DNA of 64,000 bases from Pelagihabitans sp963760375 (GTDB taxonomy: Bacteria; Bacteroidota; Bacteroidia; Flavobacteriales; Flavobacteriaceae), in NCBI GenBank assembly GCA_963760375.1, contig CAVXCS010000005.1, positions 434,001 to 498,000 on the forward strand, in the 5' to 3' direction. The notes beneath the pieces are model-generated. The model searched no databases and was not told the origin of the DNA. It worked only from the letters and a program-made list of their open reading frames with translations. This document shows, piece by piece, positions 35,619 to 43,618 of the stretch (position 1 is its first letter; every line of letters starts with the position of its first letter). The translations under genes and the position numbers were made by a program.

Positions 35619-37811
35619 TTATAGGAGTTTGTCGATTTCCAGAATATGTGCATTGAAGCGCTTCAGGGTTTCGGTCAAAACCGCTATTTGTTCTTGGGCC
35701 TCCTTCCAATCTTTTTGCTCGACCGCCTCCCGAACACCGGGCAAGGTCTTCACCCCGTATCCGGTATAAAATCCGGGGGCGTAGATCTGGTGTTTGTACC
35801 AAGGGCGCCGGGGGAGTCCTTCCGATGTGGTCAAGGCCTGTTCTGCAGCCATCAATTTTTGGTTGATCATGTTCCGCTGTTCGACGGATAATTTGGAGAC
35901 ATCCGCAGCAGCGAATTTGTCGATGCTCGATTTCAGGGCGACCATTTCGTTCTGCAATGGGGTAAAATCAAGGTAAGGTACCGCCTCCTTTTTTATAGGT
36001 TTTTTAAAGGGCTTGGTGGGATCCGCAGCCAACTCAAACACGTTCTTGTCAACCATTTGGTTGTGCTTGGCCACTTCTTCCCGCATTTGGTCGCATGACT
36101 TTATGATCTCTTCCAGGTATCCCGAAACCGTGCTGTGCCATTGTTCGAACTCGAAAGGGAGCAGGTCGGCATTGGCAAGGCGCAAGGTAATTCTACCCGC
36201 GGTATTGGCCAGTGCCACCCCATAGGCGAACTCAGGGTCTTTAAATCTTTTGTAATGGGGATAGGTGTCATAAATGGTATGGTATTCCCCACCGGAACTT
36301 TCACCACCATAGCCGAGATTCAATGATGCGATACCGGCGTGTTGGATGAAGGGCGTGTAATCGGAACCCGAACCCAAAGCCGAAATCGAGAATTCACCCT
36401 TTTCGCCCCTTACCATGTCTGCGGCAATGCGCCGTTCCTTGACGGAGACCCCACGCTGCGGATCGGTCACGGCATCGGCTACCTCTCCGACCATTTTTTG
36501 CAGGGTATGGGAACCGCCAACGCCAAGGAAGCCACGACCGTTGCCGTCGGTATTGATGTAGGCGACCACCTTTTGTTGCAGTTCGGTTTGATGGTCCTCG
36601 ACCCACTCCGTGGATCCTATCAAACCGGGTTCTTCGGCGTCCCAGGCACAATAGATCAGGGTGCGTTTGGGCCTATCGCCTTTTTTGGCCAGTTCCCCAA
36701 TGGCTCGGGCCTCTTCCATTAAGGCCACCATACCGCTGATGGGGTCGTTGGCGCCATGCACCCAGGCGTCATGGTGGTTGCCCCGCATGACCCATTGATC
36801 CGGGAATTCGGTACCTTTCATGGTTGCGATCACATTGTGCGCCGGCGTCAATTTCCAATCGAACTCCAACTTTAAATGCACTTTGGCCGGGCCGGGCCCG
36901 ATGTGGTAGGTAATGGGGAGTCCGCCCCGCCACGATTCAGGGGCCATGGTTCCGTCCAAGGCTTCCAATAAGGGTTGGGCATCTTCATAGGATATGGGCA
37001 ATACCGGTATTTTTGTAATGGTGGGCGCGTCTTTTCGATCCAATCGTTTCGCATCCGCGGTGGCGGCATAACCCGGGGTCAGCACATCACCGGGATAGGT
37101 GGGCATATCCATCACGGAACCTCGCTGTACGCCGGTCTTGTTTTTAAAGGCCCCTTTGGGATACACATCGCCGGCCACATAGCCATCATCTTGTGGATCG
37201 GAATAGATGATACAGCCGATGGCCCCTTTTTCGGCCGCCAATTTGGGCTTGATGCCCCGCCAGGAACCTTGGTATTTTGCGATGACGATCTTCCCTTTGA
37301 CATCAACCCCCAATTTTTCAAGCTCTTCGTAATCTTTGGGGATACCGTAATTGACAAAAACCAACTCGGCAGTGACGTCACCATCGGTGGAAAAGGCATT
37401 GTAACTGGGCAACAAAGCGTCACCTTGGTTCGTGAATTCATCCCCTTCCACGGGCACGGCAGTAAGTTTCGCTTGGTAGGGCGTAGGTGCCGTCAATTCC
37501 AACAGCCGCAATTTGGGATAGGGAAATAAAATCTGGTAGGTTTCGATCCGGGTGTCATAACCCCATGATTTGAATTGTTTTTCGATCCATTGTGCGTTTT
37601 CAAGACCGAATTTGGTCCCTACCCAATGGGGTTGGGCCGACATTTTTTGCATCCATTGGTCAAGGTTTTTGGCAGTGAGTTTGGCTTCGAATGCTTTTTC
37701 CAAAGCGAGTTCTTTTTTGGCGTTCTCCAGGGTGAAGCCCGTAATGGTACCCTGGGCGGTGCATACAAAAATGGAAATGGAAAAAATGAAGCTGAGCAAG
37801 TGTTTGTGCAT
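35619..37811 (-). CDS. Exported M28 metallopeptidase (transferrin-receptor-like, glutamate carboxypeptidase type)
   Basis: A 730-residue secreted zinc peptidase: signal peptide (about 1-20), a protease-associated domain ('VNYGIPKDYEELEKLGVDVK'), the M28 catalytic domain, and a C-terminal transferrin-receptor dimerisation domain. Zinc ligands and catalytic residues are visible in 'GNHHDAWVHGANDPISG', 'CAWDAEEPGLIGSTEW' and 'SSGGEYHTIYDTYPHY'. The domain plan is that of glutamate carboxypeptidase II/NAALADase, so it releases terminal residues from peptides in the periplasm. The preferred start is the ATG at 37811; upstream in-frame codons add a segment that is not a signal peptide. Confidence 0.93.
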   Translation of the reverse strand: MHKHLLSFIFSISIFVCTAQGTITGFTLENAKKELALEKAFEAKLTAKNLDQWMQKMSAQPHWVGTKFGLENAQWIEKQFKSWGYDTRIETYQILFPYPKLRLLELTAPTPYQAKLTAVPVEGDEFTNQGDALLPSYNAFSTDGDVTAELVFVNYGIPKDYEELEKLGVDVKGKIVIAKYQGSWRGIKPKLAAEKGAIGCIIYSDPQDDGYVAGDVYPKGAFKNKTGVQRGSVMDMPTYPGDVLTPGYAATADAKRLDRKDAPTITKIPVLPISYEDAQPLLEALDGTMAPESWRGGLPITYHIGPGPAKVHLKLEFDWKLTPAHNVIATMKGTEFPDQWVMRGNHHDAWVHGANDPISGMVALMEEARAIGELAKKGDRPKRTLIYCAWDAEEPGLIGSTEWVEDHQTELQQKVVAYINTDGNGRGFLGVGGSHTLQKMVGEVADAVTDPQRGVSVKERRIAADMVRGEKGEFSISALGSGSDYTPFIQHAGIASLNLGYGGESSGGEYHTIYDTYPHYKRFKDPEFAYGVALANTAGRITLRLANADLLPFEFEQWHSTVSGYLEEIIKSCDQMREEVAKHNQMVDKNVFELAADPTKPFKKPIKKEAVPYLDFTPLQNEMVALKSSIDKFAAADVSKLSVEQRNMINQKLMAAEQALTTSEGLPRRPWYKHQIYAPGFYTGYGVKTLPGVREAVEQKDWKEAQEQIAVLTETLKRFNAHILEIDKLL

Positions 37812-38110
37812 GGTGAAATATTTTGAGATGAAAGTTAAGTTATTTCGGGGGGATAAACCAAAGCGATCATAGTCTTTTGCCGGGTTTTGGAAAATCGATG
37901 GAGGCATCGGCGACAACCAAGATCCAATCCTGGCCCTTGCCGGAGGTAGGGGGACAACGGTGAACCGTTCAGTCTTTCAGCGGGTTGGGTCGGCCAAGTA
38001 TTGGCCTACAGGGCGCACTCATAACGAAATATCGTTCATCAACCCCGCTTTATAGGGCAAAAAAAAACACCGCTTGTGCGGTGTTTTCTTTAAATCAAAT
38101 AAGGTAATGA
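37812..38110. other. Intergenic region between M28 and FAS1 genes
   Basis: Three hundred bases without a supported gene. It holds the M28 promoter region and a FAS1 terminator near 38061-38084. Two short dyads are visible (GGCCAA/TTGGCC near 38011 and AACGA/TCGTT near 38024), neither obviously an operator. Confidence 0.55.
38061..38084 (-). terminator. Terminator of the FAS1 gene
   Basis: ACACCGC/GCGGTGT seven-base stem with a four-base loop. On the minus strand it runs into eight or more T residues, 27 bases after the stop. Confidence 0.92.
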
Positions 38111-38632
38111 TTAGTTAGGCATCACTACATCCTCGATGATGTGGATTACCCCGTTGGAGGCCATCACGTCGGTCTGTGCGATTTTGCTGTAGTTACCTCT
38201 GGCATCCATCAAAAAGATACCACCATCTTTACTCACTGCGGTCAATGTAGTACCGTTCAAGGTGGTCAATTCCGCTTTTCCATTACCGGCTTCCAATGCT
38301 TTGACTACGTCGGCAGCGGTAATTTTTCCCGCAACTACGTGGTAGGTCAAAATAGCGGCCAACTTTTCTTTGTTGACGGGCTCAAGAAGTGAATTCAACG
38401 CGGTGGCATCGATTTTGGCAAAACCTGCATTTACCGGGGCAAATACGGTGAAAGGACCATCTCCTTTAAGGGCACCTACCAAATCAGCTGCTTTCAAGGC
38501 AGAAACCAAAGTTGAAAAATCATCGACCGATACGGCGACATCAACGATGTCATTCGATTTTGCCTGCGCCATGGTGGCTTGTGAAAATAACATTACAGCT
38601 ACTGCCGCGATACTAAAAAATACTTTTTTCAT
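38111..38632 (-). CDS. Secreted single-domain fasciclin (FAS1) protein
   Basis: A 173-residue exported protein: signal peptide (about 1-24, cleaved after 'MAQA') and one FAS1 domain (about 28-172) with the H1 box 'FTVFAPVNAGFAKI' and the H2-like end 'GVIHIIEDVVMPN'. It has no lipobox, so it is free in the periplasm or medium. It diverges from an ECF sigma factor/anti-sigma pair with 124 bases between the starts. FAS1 genes next to sigma-K/RskA pairs are known in mycobacteria (MPT70/MPT83), which suggests that this gene is the sigma target. Confidence 0.94.
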   Translation of the reverse strand: MKKVFFSIAAVAVMLFSQATMAQAKSNDIVDVAVSVDDFSTLVSALKAADLVGALKGDGPFTVFAPVNAGFAKIDATALNSLLEPVNKEKLAAILTYHVVAGKITAADVVKALEAGNGKAELTTLNGTTLTAVSKDGGIFLMDARGNYSKIAQTDVMASNGVIHIIEDVVMPN

Positions 38633-38756
38633 AATGTGTTCTATTAGGTTAAACGTTTAGTGAACAAACAACCATTGCTTGCTTTCCCTTATATCTACAC
38701 CTCTTGATAGGGGCTGGATGAGACATTTCTATTTTTATCATATCTTTAACATTCTT

Positions 38757-39323
38757 ATGCAAGCCGTGGTCAACGATATTCAACTTATTCAAAAACTTCA
38801 AAACGGTGATAAACAGGCGCTCCTTGGTCTGTACGACAGGTATTCCGGCGCTTTGTACGGGGTCGTGCTCAGGATCTGCAACCGGGAAGACTTGGCGCAG
38901 GATGTACTACAGGAAACCTTTTTGAAGATTTGGAAAAAAATTGGGCAATACGACCCACAAAAGGGCAAATTCTACACCTGGGCCTATCGCATTGCCAAGA
39001 ATTCGGCATTGAATGCGGTGCGTAATCCCTCCCCACTCATCCAAACCGAGGATTTAAGTGTATATGATAATAGGAGTGAGGAGCAACCCAGGGATTTTTC
39101 GGAATTGAACGGTTTGTTGAAAAACCTGGAACCGCACCACCAAAAGGCGATTGAATTGGTCTATTTTAAGGGATTGACCCATCAGGAAGCCCATAAAGAA
39201 ATGGACGTGCCGCTGGGGACCTTTAAATCATATGTACGCCAGGCCGTGGTGCAACTGAGGGAAAATTATCCCAAGGATTTATTGCTGATCATGATTTATG
39301 TAGCATTGATTGGACATGGATAA
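38757..39323 (+). CDS. ECF-type sigma-70 family RNA polymerase sigma factor
   Basis: A 188-residue sigma factor. Region 2 is seen in 'LYDRYSGALYGVVLRI' and 'DLAQDVLQETFLKIWKKIGQ', including the core-binding and -10 segments; region 4 is in 'KAIELVYFKGLTHQEAHKEM' with the helix-turn-helix 'PLGTFKSYVRQAVVQLRE'. The start is the ATG at 38757; in-frame codons upstream do not match the family. The last codons overlap the anti-sigma start by 8 bases. The sigma is divergent to the FAS1 gene and probably reads it and itself. Confidence 0.93.
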   Translation: MQAVVNDIQLIQKLQNGDKQALLGLYDRYSGALYGVVLRICNREDLAQDVLQETFLKIWKKIGQYDPQKGKFYTWAYRIAKNSALNAVRNPSPLIQTEDLSVYDNRSEEQPRDFSELNGLLKNLEPHHQKAIELVYFKGLTHQEAHKEMDVPLGTFKSYVRQAVVQLRENYPKDLLLIMIYVALIGHG

Positions 39324-40107
39324 GAAAAAAATATTGGAAGAAGGACTGTTGGAGCGCTACCTGATGGGCGATTTGGATCTGGAACAGCATACCGCCGTTG
39401 CGGCTATCATTGAAAAAGACCCGTCGCTGAAAAAGGCCTATGGTGCCATGGAAGAAGATTTCGAACGCATGGCTTTTGAAAATGCCGTTGCGCCCCCTTC
39501 CCAGATAAGAAAATCATTGGAAGTGGTGTTGAATGCCATGGAGGAGGACCCAGAGGTTCGCCATTTGGTGATGGACAAGGAGCGCCAAACCAAAACACAG
39601 TTCCGTTTGATGGTGGCCGCAAGCATGGCGGCTTTGTTTGCTATCAGTTCTTTTTGGCTTTACAGCCGATGGCAAGATTCCGAAAAAAACCTGCAGATGG
39701 TGCAACGCCAGACTTCCGAACTGCAGAACCGGTTGGCCGGCCTGGAAAACGATTATCGTCAGACCAATTCGAAATACCAAACCATCAACAACCCCAACGT
39801 ACAGCCATTTTTGTTGGTAGGCAACCAAAAGCTCCCCAATTCAAGGGCCATCGCCTACGTGAACCATCAAACCAAAGAAGTACTTCTAAATACCAAAGGT
39901 CTCCCCAAGTTAAGCGCAGACAAGACCTATCAATTGTGGGCCGATGTGGATGGAGAAATGATCGATATGGGCATTCTGCCGGGCGATAACGATTTGGTTT
40001 CCATGAATTATATCGATAGGGCCGAATCGTTGAACATTACCATCGAGCCGGCAGGGGGCAGCGAACATCCCACAGTGGAAAATTTGGTGGCCAACGTTTT
40101 TATTTGA
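39316..40107 (+). CDS. RskA-type anti-sigma factor
   Basis: A 263-residue inner-membrane protein. The cytoplasmic N-terminus (about 1-90) is the sigma-binding anti-sigma domain, with 'ILEEGLLERYLMGDLDLEQH' as a clear start. One transmembrane helix follows ('RLMVAASMAALFAISSFWLY', about 97-116), then a coiled-coil stretch ('DSEKNLQMVQRQTSELQN'). The C-terminal extracytoplasmic RskA domain (about 155-260) has 'TYQLWADVDGEMIDMGIL'. It starts inside the sigma gene (ATG 39316), which links their translation. The signal that releases the sigma factor is unknown. Confidence 0.92.
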   Translation: MDKKKILEEGLLERYLMGDLDLEQHTAVAAIIEKDPSLKKAYGAMEEDFERMAFENAVAPPSQIRKSLEVVLNAMEEDPEVRHLVMDKERQTKTQFRLMVAASMAALFAISSFWLYSRWQDSEKNLQMVQRQTSELQNRLAGLENDYRQTNSKYQTINNPNVQPFLLVGNQKLPNSRAIAYVNHQTKEVLLNTKGLPKLSADKTYQLWADVDGEMIDMGILPGDNDLVSMNYIDRAESLNITIEPAGGSEHPTVENLVANVFI

Positions 40108-40191
40108 TGATGATGGTTTGACTGTCAACATCGGAGCCAAGATAACTATACGTCAAGGGGAGTTTACAGGAAATCACTCTGTTTATACAGC

Positions 40192-41505
40192 TCAAGAGGA
40201 TGTGGTCACGGGCATCCCATAAAGATCGAAGTCTGCGGCATCGGTAATTTCGATATCGAAAAATTCGCCCTGTTTAAGGTAATGTTGGGTGGCATCGATA
40301 AGCACTTCGTTATCCACATCAGGGGAGTCATACTCGGTTCTTCCCACAAAATAGTTCCCTTCTTTTCTATCGATGATGCAGCGAAAGGTCTTTCCGATTT
40401 TTTCTTGGTTCAGTTCCCATGAAATCTGGGATTGCAGTTCCATGATTTCATTGGCACGGGCCTGTTTTACCGCTTCCGGGACATCATCTTCCAATAGATA
40501 GGCATGGGTGTTTTCTTCATGGCTATAGGTAAAACAGCCCAAGCGTTCGAAGCGCATGGTTTCCACCCATTTTTTCAAGTTTTGGAAGTCCGCTTCGGTC
40601 TCACCAGGATAACCCACGATCAAGGTGGTACGAATGGCCATATCGGGTACCTTGGTCCGGAAATCATGCAATAACTGCGTGGTCTTGGCCTGGGTGGTGC
40701 CCCGGCGCATGCTTTTCAGAATATGGTCTGAAATATGTTGCAAGGGGATATCGATATAATTGCATATTTTGGCTTCTCGCCGCATCACCTCGAGTACATC
40801 CATTGGAAAACCGGTTGGGAAGGCATAATGCAGCCGGATCCATTCAATCCCTTCCACCTTTACCAATCGCTCAAGCAGTTCCGCCAAATTTCGTTTTTTG
40901 TAAAGGTCGAGTCCGTAATAGGTAAGGTCCTGCGCGATCAATATCAGTTCCTTCACCCCTTTGGCCGCAAGTTTTTCCGATTCGATCACCAGTTCTTCGA
41001 TGGGCTTGCTGCGGTGCTTGCCCCTCATGATCGGGATGGCACAGAACGAACAGGGCCTGTCGCATCCTTCTGCGATTTTCAAATAAGCATAGTTTTTTGG
41101 GGTGGTGGTGAGCCGCTCACCGATAAGTTCATGCTTGTAGTCTGCTTCCAGGGCTTTTAACAGGTTCGGCAATTCACTGGTCCCGAAATATTGGTCGACA
41201 TTTGGAATCTCCTTTTGTAGATCGGGCTTATAGCGTTCGCTGAGACAACCGGTCACAAATACCTTATCGACCTGCCCGGCTTCTTTTTGAGCCACATATT
41301 CCAAGATGGTGTTTACGCTCTCCTCTTTGGCATTGGCTATAAACCCGCAGGTGTTGATGACCACGATATTGCCTTCTCCTTCATGTACCACTTCCTTCTT
41401 GTTGGCGCGTAATTGCCCCATGAGCACTTCTGAATCGTACACGTTTTTGGAGCACCCCAAGGTGACCACGTTGATTTTGTTCTTTTTGATCGATTTTGTA
41501 CGCAT
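40192..41505 (-). CDS. rimO: Ribosomal protein S12 methylthiotransferase RimO
   Basis: A radical-SAM methylthiotransferase that modifies Asp of ribosomal protein uS12. The 437 residues have the UPF0004 N-terminal domain ('VVTLGCSKNVYDSEVLMGQL', 'INTCGFI'), the radical-SAM CxxxCxxC in 'GCDRPCSFCAIPIMRGKHRS', and a C-terminal TRAM domain. All three domains are intact. A -7 box lies upstream on the minus strand. Confidence 0.97.
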   Translation of the reverse strand: MRTKSIKKNKINVVTLGCSKNVYDSEVLMGQLRANKKEVVHEGEGNIVVINTCGFIANAKEESVNTILEYVAQKEAGQVDKVFVTGCLSERYKPDLQKEIPNVDQYFGTSELPNLLKALEADYKHELIGERLTTTPKNYAYLKIAEGCDRPCSFCAIPIMRGKHRSKPIEELVIESEKLAAKGVKELILIAQDLTYYGLDLYKKRNLAELLERLVKVEGIEWIRLHYAFPTGFPMDVLEVMRREAKICNYIDIPLQHISDHILKSMRRGTTQAKTTQLLHDFRTKVPDMAIRTTLIVGYPGETEADFQNLKKWVETMRFERLGCFTYSHEENTHAYLLEDDVPEAVKQARANEIMELQSQISWELNQEKIGKTFRCIIDRKEGNYFVGRTEYDSPDVDNEVLIDATQHYLKQGEFFDIEITDAADFDLYGMPVTTSS

Positions 41506-41521
41506 GACTTTTTATGAGGCG

Positions 41522-41529
41522 CAAAAGTA
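41522..41529 (-). promoter_or_regulatory. -7 element of rimO
   Basis: On the minus strand TACTTTTG matches TAnnTTTG, 16 bases before the rimO ATG. No -33 TTG is seen at the usual spacing. Confidence 0.5.
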
Positions 41530-41640
41530 CGATTTGGATGGGGAAGATTTTGCCTTAAAGCTTATTTATTCTCCGGGCACCTTCTTTAAGGAACCAAATA
41601 TTCGGCTTCCCAGCCTGAAGCTTCCAAGGAATAGCGAACC

Positions 41641-42132
41641 CTAAGGTGGTTCGGCTCTGTGTAGTTTAAGGTATTCGAACTTGAAGGGCCGGATGTCCAA
41701 AACACAGAAATGTTCCCCATCTTGGAGATATTCGACCGACTCGGGATCAGGCAGTTTGCTGCCGGGGGCCAGTGCTGTGGTATAATCCTTTCTTTGATCT
41801 GGCTGTACTTTCTGCCAATAATTGCTGAGGAGCAGCTTGTCCCTTACCACCATGGCGACCCCTTCTATCCTGATCTGCATCAGTTTTTCGGGATGGTAGA
41901 ACAATAGGCTTACGTTCTTGTTTTCTTTGATGTGGATGATCTTTTTGGATCGTTTGTCGGTAAAAAAGGTCAGGCCCATATCTTCGGAAACATGCCTTAA
42001 ACGAACGGTACGCAGTCTTGCCACCCGATCAAGGCCGACAGTGGCCATGGTGCAATATTTGAAGGGATGCCCGTGGTCGGTGGCGCCCAAATGAAGTTCT
42101 GACTTGATTTCTTTAAAAAATTCCTGGCTCAT
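41641..42132 (-). CDS. Pyridoxamine 5'-phosphate oxidase family flavoprotein
   Basis: A 163-residue split beta-barrel flavin-binding protein of the PNPOx-like group (Alr4036 type). Seen: 'KYCTMATVGLDRVARLRTVR', 'RHVSEDMGLTFFTDKRSKKI' (FMN phosphate binding pattern) and 'NVSLLFYHPEKLMQIRIEG'. It is shorter than true PdxH (about 215 residues), so a vitamin B6 role is possible but unproven; many relatives bind FMN or haem for other purposes. Convergent with nothing; followed by a long gene-free stretch upstream. Confidence 0.87.
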   Translation of the reverse strand: MSQEFFKEIKSELHLGATDHGHPFKYCTMATVGLDRVARLRTVRLRHVSEDMGLTFFTDKRSKKIIHIKENKNVSLLFYHPEKLMQIRIEGVAMVVRDKLLLSNYWQKVQPDQRKDYTTALAPGSKLPDPESVEYLQDGEHFCVLDIRPFKFEYLKLHRAEPP

Positions 42133-42547
42133 TTATACTTGACTTCTACCACATAAAGGTACGCAAAGGAATTGATGTTCCGGAGCAAAAATTTGAATTT
42201 AGCCAATGCTCTAAAGGTTTACTCTGGAATTGTTCAGCACACATTGTTCGGATATTTTTAATTGGTAAACTATTGATAATTAATGAAATACATTGCAATC
42301 GGCACATCATTTTTCCTCCCCAGGTCCAAGGGTTGTAAAAAAAAATTAAAAAAAAGGTAGGGTATATGCTTTTTGGATTGTTCTATAACCAAATTGCTGT
42401 GAAAAAGAATTTTTTGAAAATATACTCAGTGTGAAAATTAGTTCATGTGTTTAGGTTGGTTTTTTGATTTTGATGAAAAAGCCTCGATGTAGGGTCGGGG
42501 CTTTTTACTTTTCCAGCTTTTGTTTCCGCAATCGTGCCAAGCCAACA
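42133..42547. other. Gene-free AT-rich stretch
   Basis: Four hundred and fifteen bases with no supported reading frame on either strand. It contains poly-A/poly-T runs (42340-42360, 42405-42425) and the terminator of the SIMPL gene near 42476-42506. I see no tRNA or small-RNA signature. Confidence 0.6.
42476..42506 (-). terminator. Terminator of the SIMPL gene
   Basis: AAAAAGCC-CGA pairs with TCG-GGCTTTTT, one mismatch, seven-base loop. On the minus strand it lies 42 bases after the stop codon. Confidence 0.82.
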
Positions 42548-43273
42548 TCAATCAACCTGGTATTCCAATCGCATGGTGATGGAAGCCGTTTTTTTCTTTG
42601 AAGCCGTATTGTATACCCCGTCCCAACTGAAGCTTTCCCCTGAATTTTGGCCCGTGATCTGAAAAACGCCCATTTGGGCCGAAACCAGTTCGCCCAACTT
42701 ACCGCCGGCTTTGACCGCGATGTTCTCGGCCCTTAATCTCGCATCTTCGGTAGCCTTCGAGATCATTTCGATTTTTAGATCGGCCAGACCCGTGTAGTAG
42801 TATCTTGGAGGGGCCGAACTGAATTGTACCCCTTTGTTCAGCAGTTCGGTGATCTCCCTTGATATTTGCTCGATCATGGGCACGTCGGCTGATTCGATCT
42901 GGATCGATTGCAGCAATTGATAGCCTTTAAAAACACTGCCCACATAGTTGCCATTGTCATATTTGTTGTCGACCTGTTCGAGGGTCTGTACCGAATTGAA
43001 GATGATGTTTTCGGCCTTGATCCCTTTTGAGACCAAATAATCCCTAACGATTTCCTTATCGCGGTTCAATTCCTCAAAGGCCAGTTTCAATTCGAAGTTA
43101 TTGGCCGAAAAACTACCCTCCCAAACAATGAGATCGGAGGTGAAATCTTCGTTCCCCAAGCCGGTAACCGAAATAATATGGGGGGGCTGTGCCCGTTTCA
43201 CGTATGCATTTCCCAAAAAATAGGCGGCAATGACTATGGCCAGTCCGAAAATAATGGCGGTGAGGTGTTTCAT
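42548..43273 (-). CDS. SIMPL domain exported protein
   Basis: A 241-residue protein with an N-terminal signal or anchor helix ('HLTAIIFGLAIVIAAYFL') and a SIMPL/DUF541 domain. Seen: 'ISVTGLGNEDFTSDLIVWEG', 'LVSKGIKAENIIFNSVQTLE' and 'AEDARLRAENIAVKAGGKLG'-like text near the C-terminus ('TEDARLRAENIAVKAGGK' variant). Members form periplasmic oligomers with no agreed function. The start is the ATG at 43273; longer starts add a non-signal extension. It has its own terminator, so it is monocistronic. Confidence 0.9.
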   Translation of the reverse strand: MKHLTAIIFGLAIVIAAYFLGNAYVKRAQPPHIISVTGLGNEDFTSDLIVWEGSFSANNFELKLAFEELNRDKEIVRDYLVSKGIKAENIIFNSVQTLEQVDNKYDNGNYVGSVFKGYQLLQSIQIESADVPMIEQISREITELLNKGVQFSSAPPRYYYTGLADLKIEMISKATEDARLRAENIAVKAGGKLGELVSAQMGVFQITGQNSGESFSWDGVYNTASKKKTASITMRLEYQVD

Positions 43274-43618
43274 GGTTTTGTTTATAGAGATAGGGATAAA
43301 ATTAGCAAAAAGGACCATTCCCAGGTTCAATTGGCCAAGGTAAAATTGCAGCTATGATCCAGTTGTCATAAAATGCATATCAAGATGGGGATGGGACTGC
43401 TTATAGGGGTTGTTGTTCCGTGCATGATCCAAAAGAAAGGAAGACCCAGCCGTCAAGACCTCTGAACATACGTTGTCCAATTATCGGGATACCTGCCAAA
43501 CCGTTGAAAATGCCCTTTGGAGCGTCAATCATTTCATCATGTTTATAAGTTTTGACTATATCTTATAAATATAGCGGAAAGAAGCTTTTTGGATTTTTTC
43601 AATTTACTATTTTTGCGG
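43274..43618. other. Divergent upstream region of SIMPL and guaA
   Basis: Three hundred and forty-five bases with no supported gene. The right end holds the guaA promoter box. Nothing else is recognisable. Confidence 0.55.
43608..43615 (+). promoter_or_regulatory. -7 element immediately before guaA
   Basis: TATTTTTG matches TAnnTTTG and ends three bases before the guaA ATG (43619). A possible -33 TTG lies at 43589-43591 with a 16-base spacer. The position implies a leaderless or almost leaderless transcript. Confidence 0.5.

Noticed and set aside
42133..42547. A hidden tRNA or small RNA in the gene-free stretch
   Set aside because: No cloverleaf, T-arm-like or well-formed hairpin other than the SIMPL terminator.
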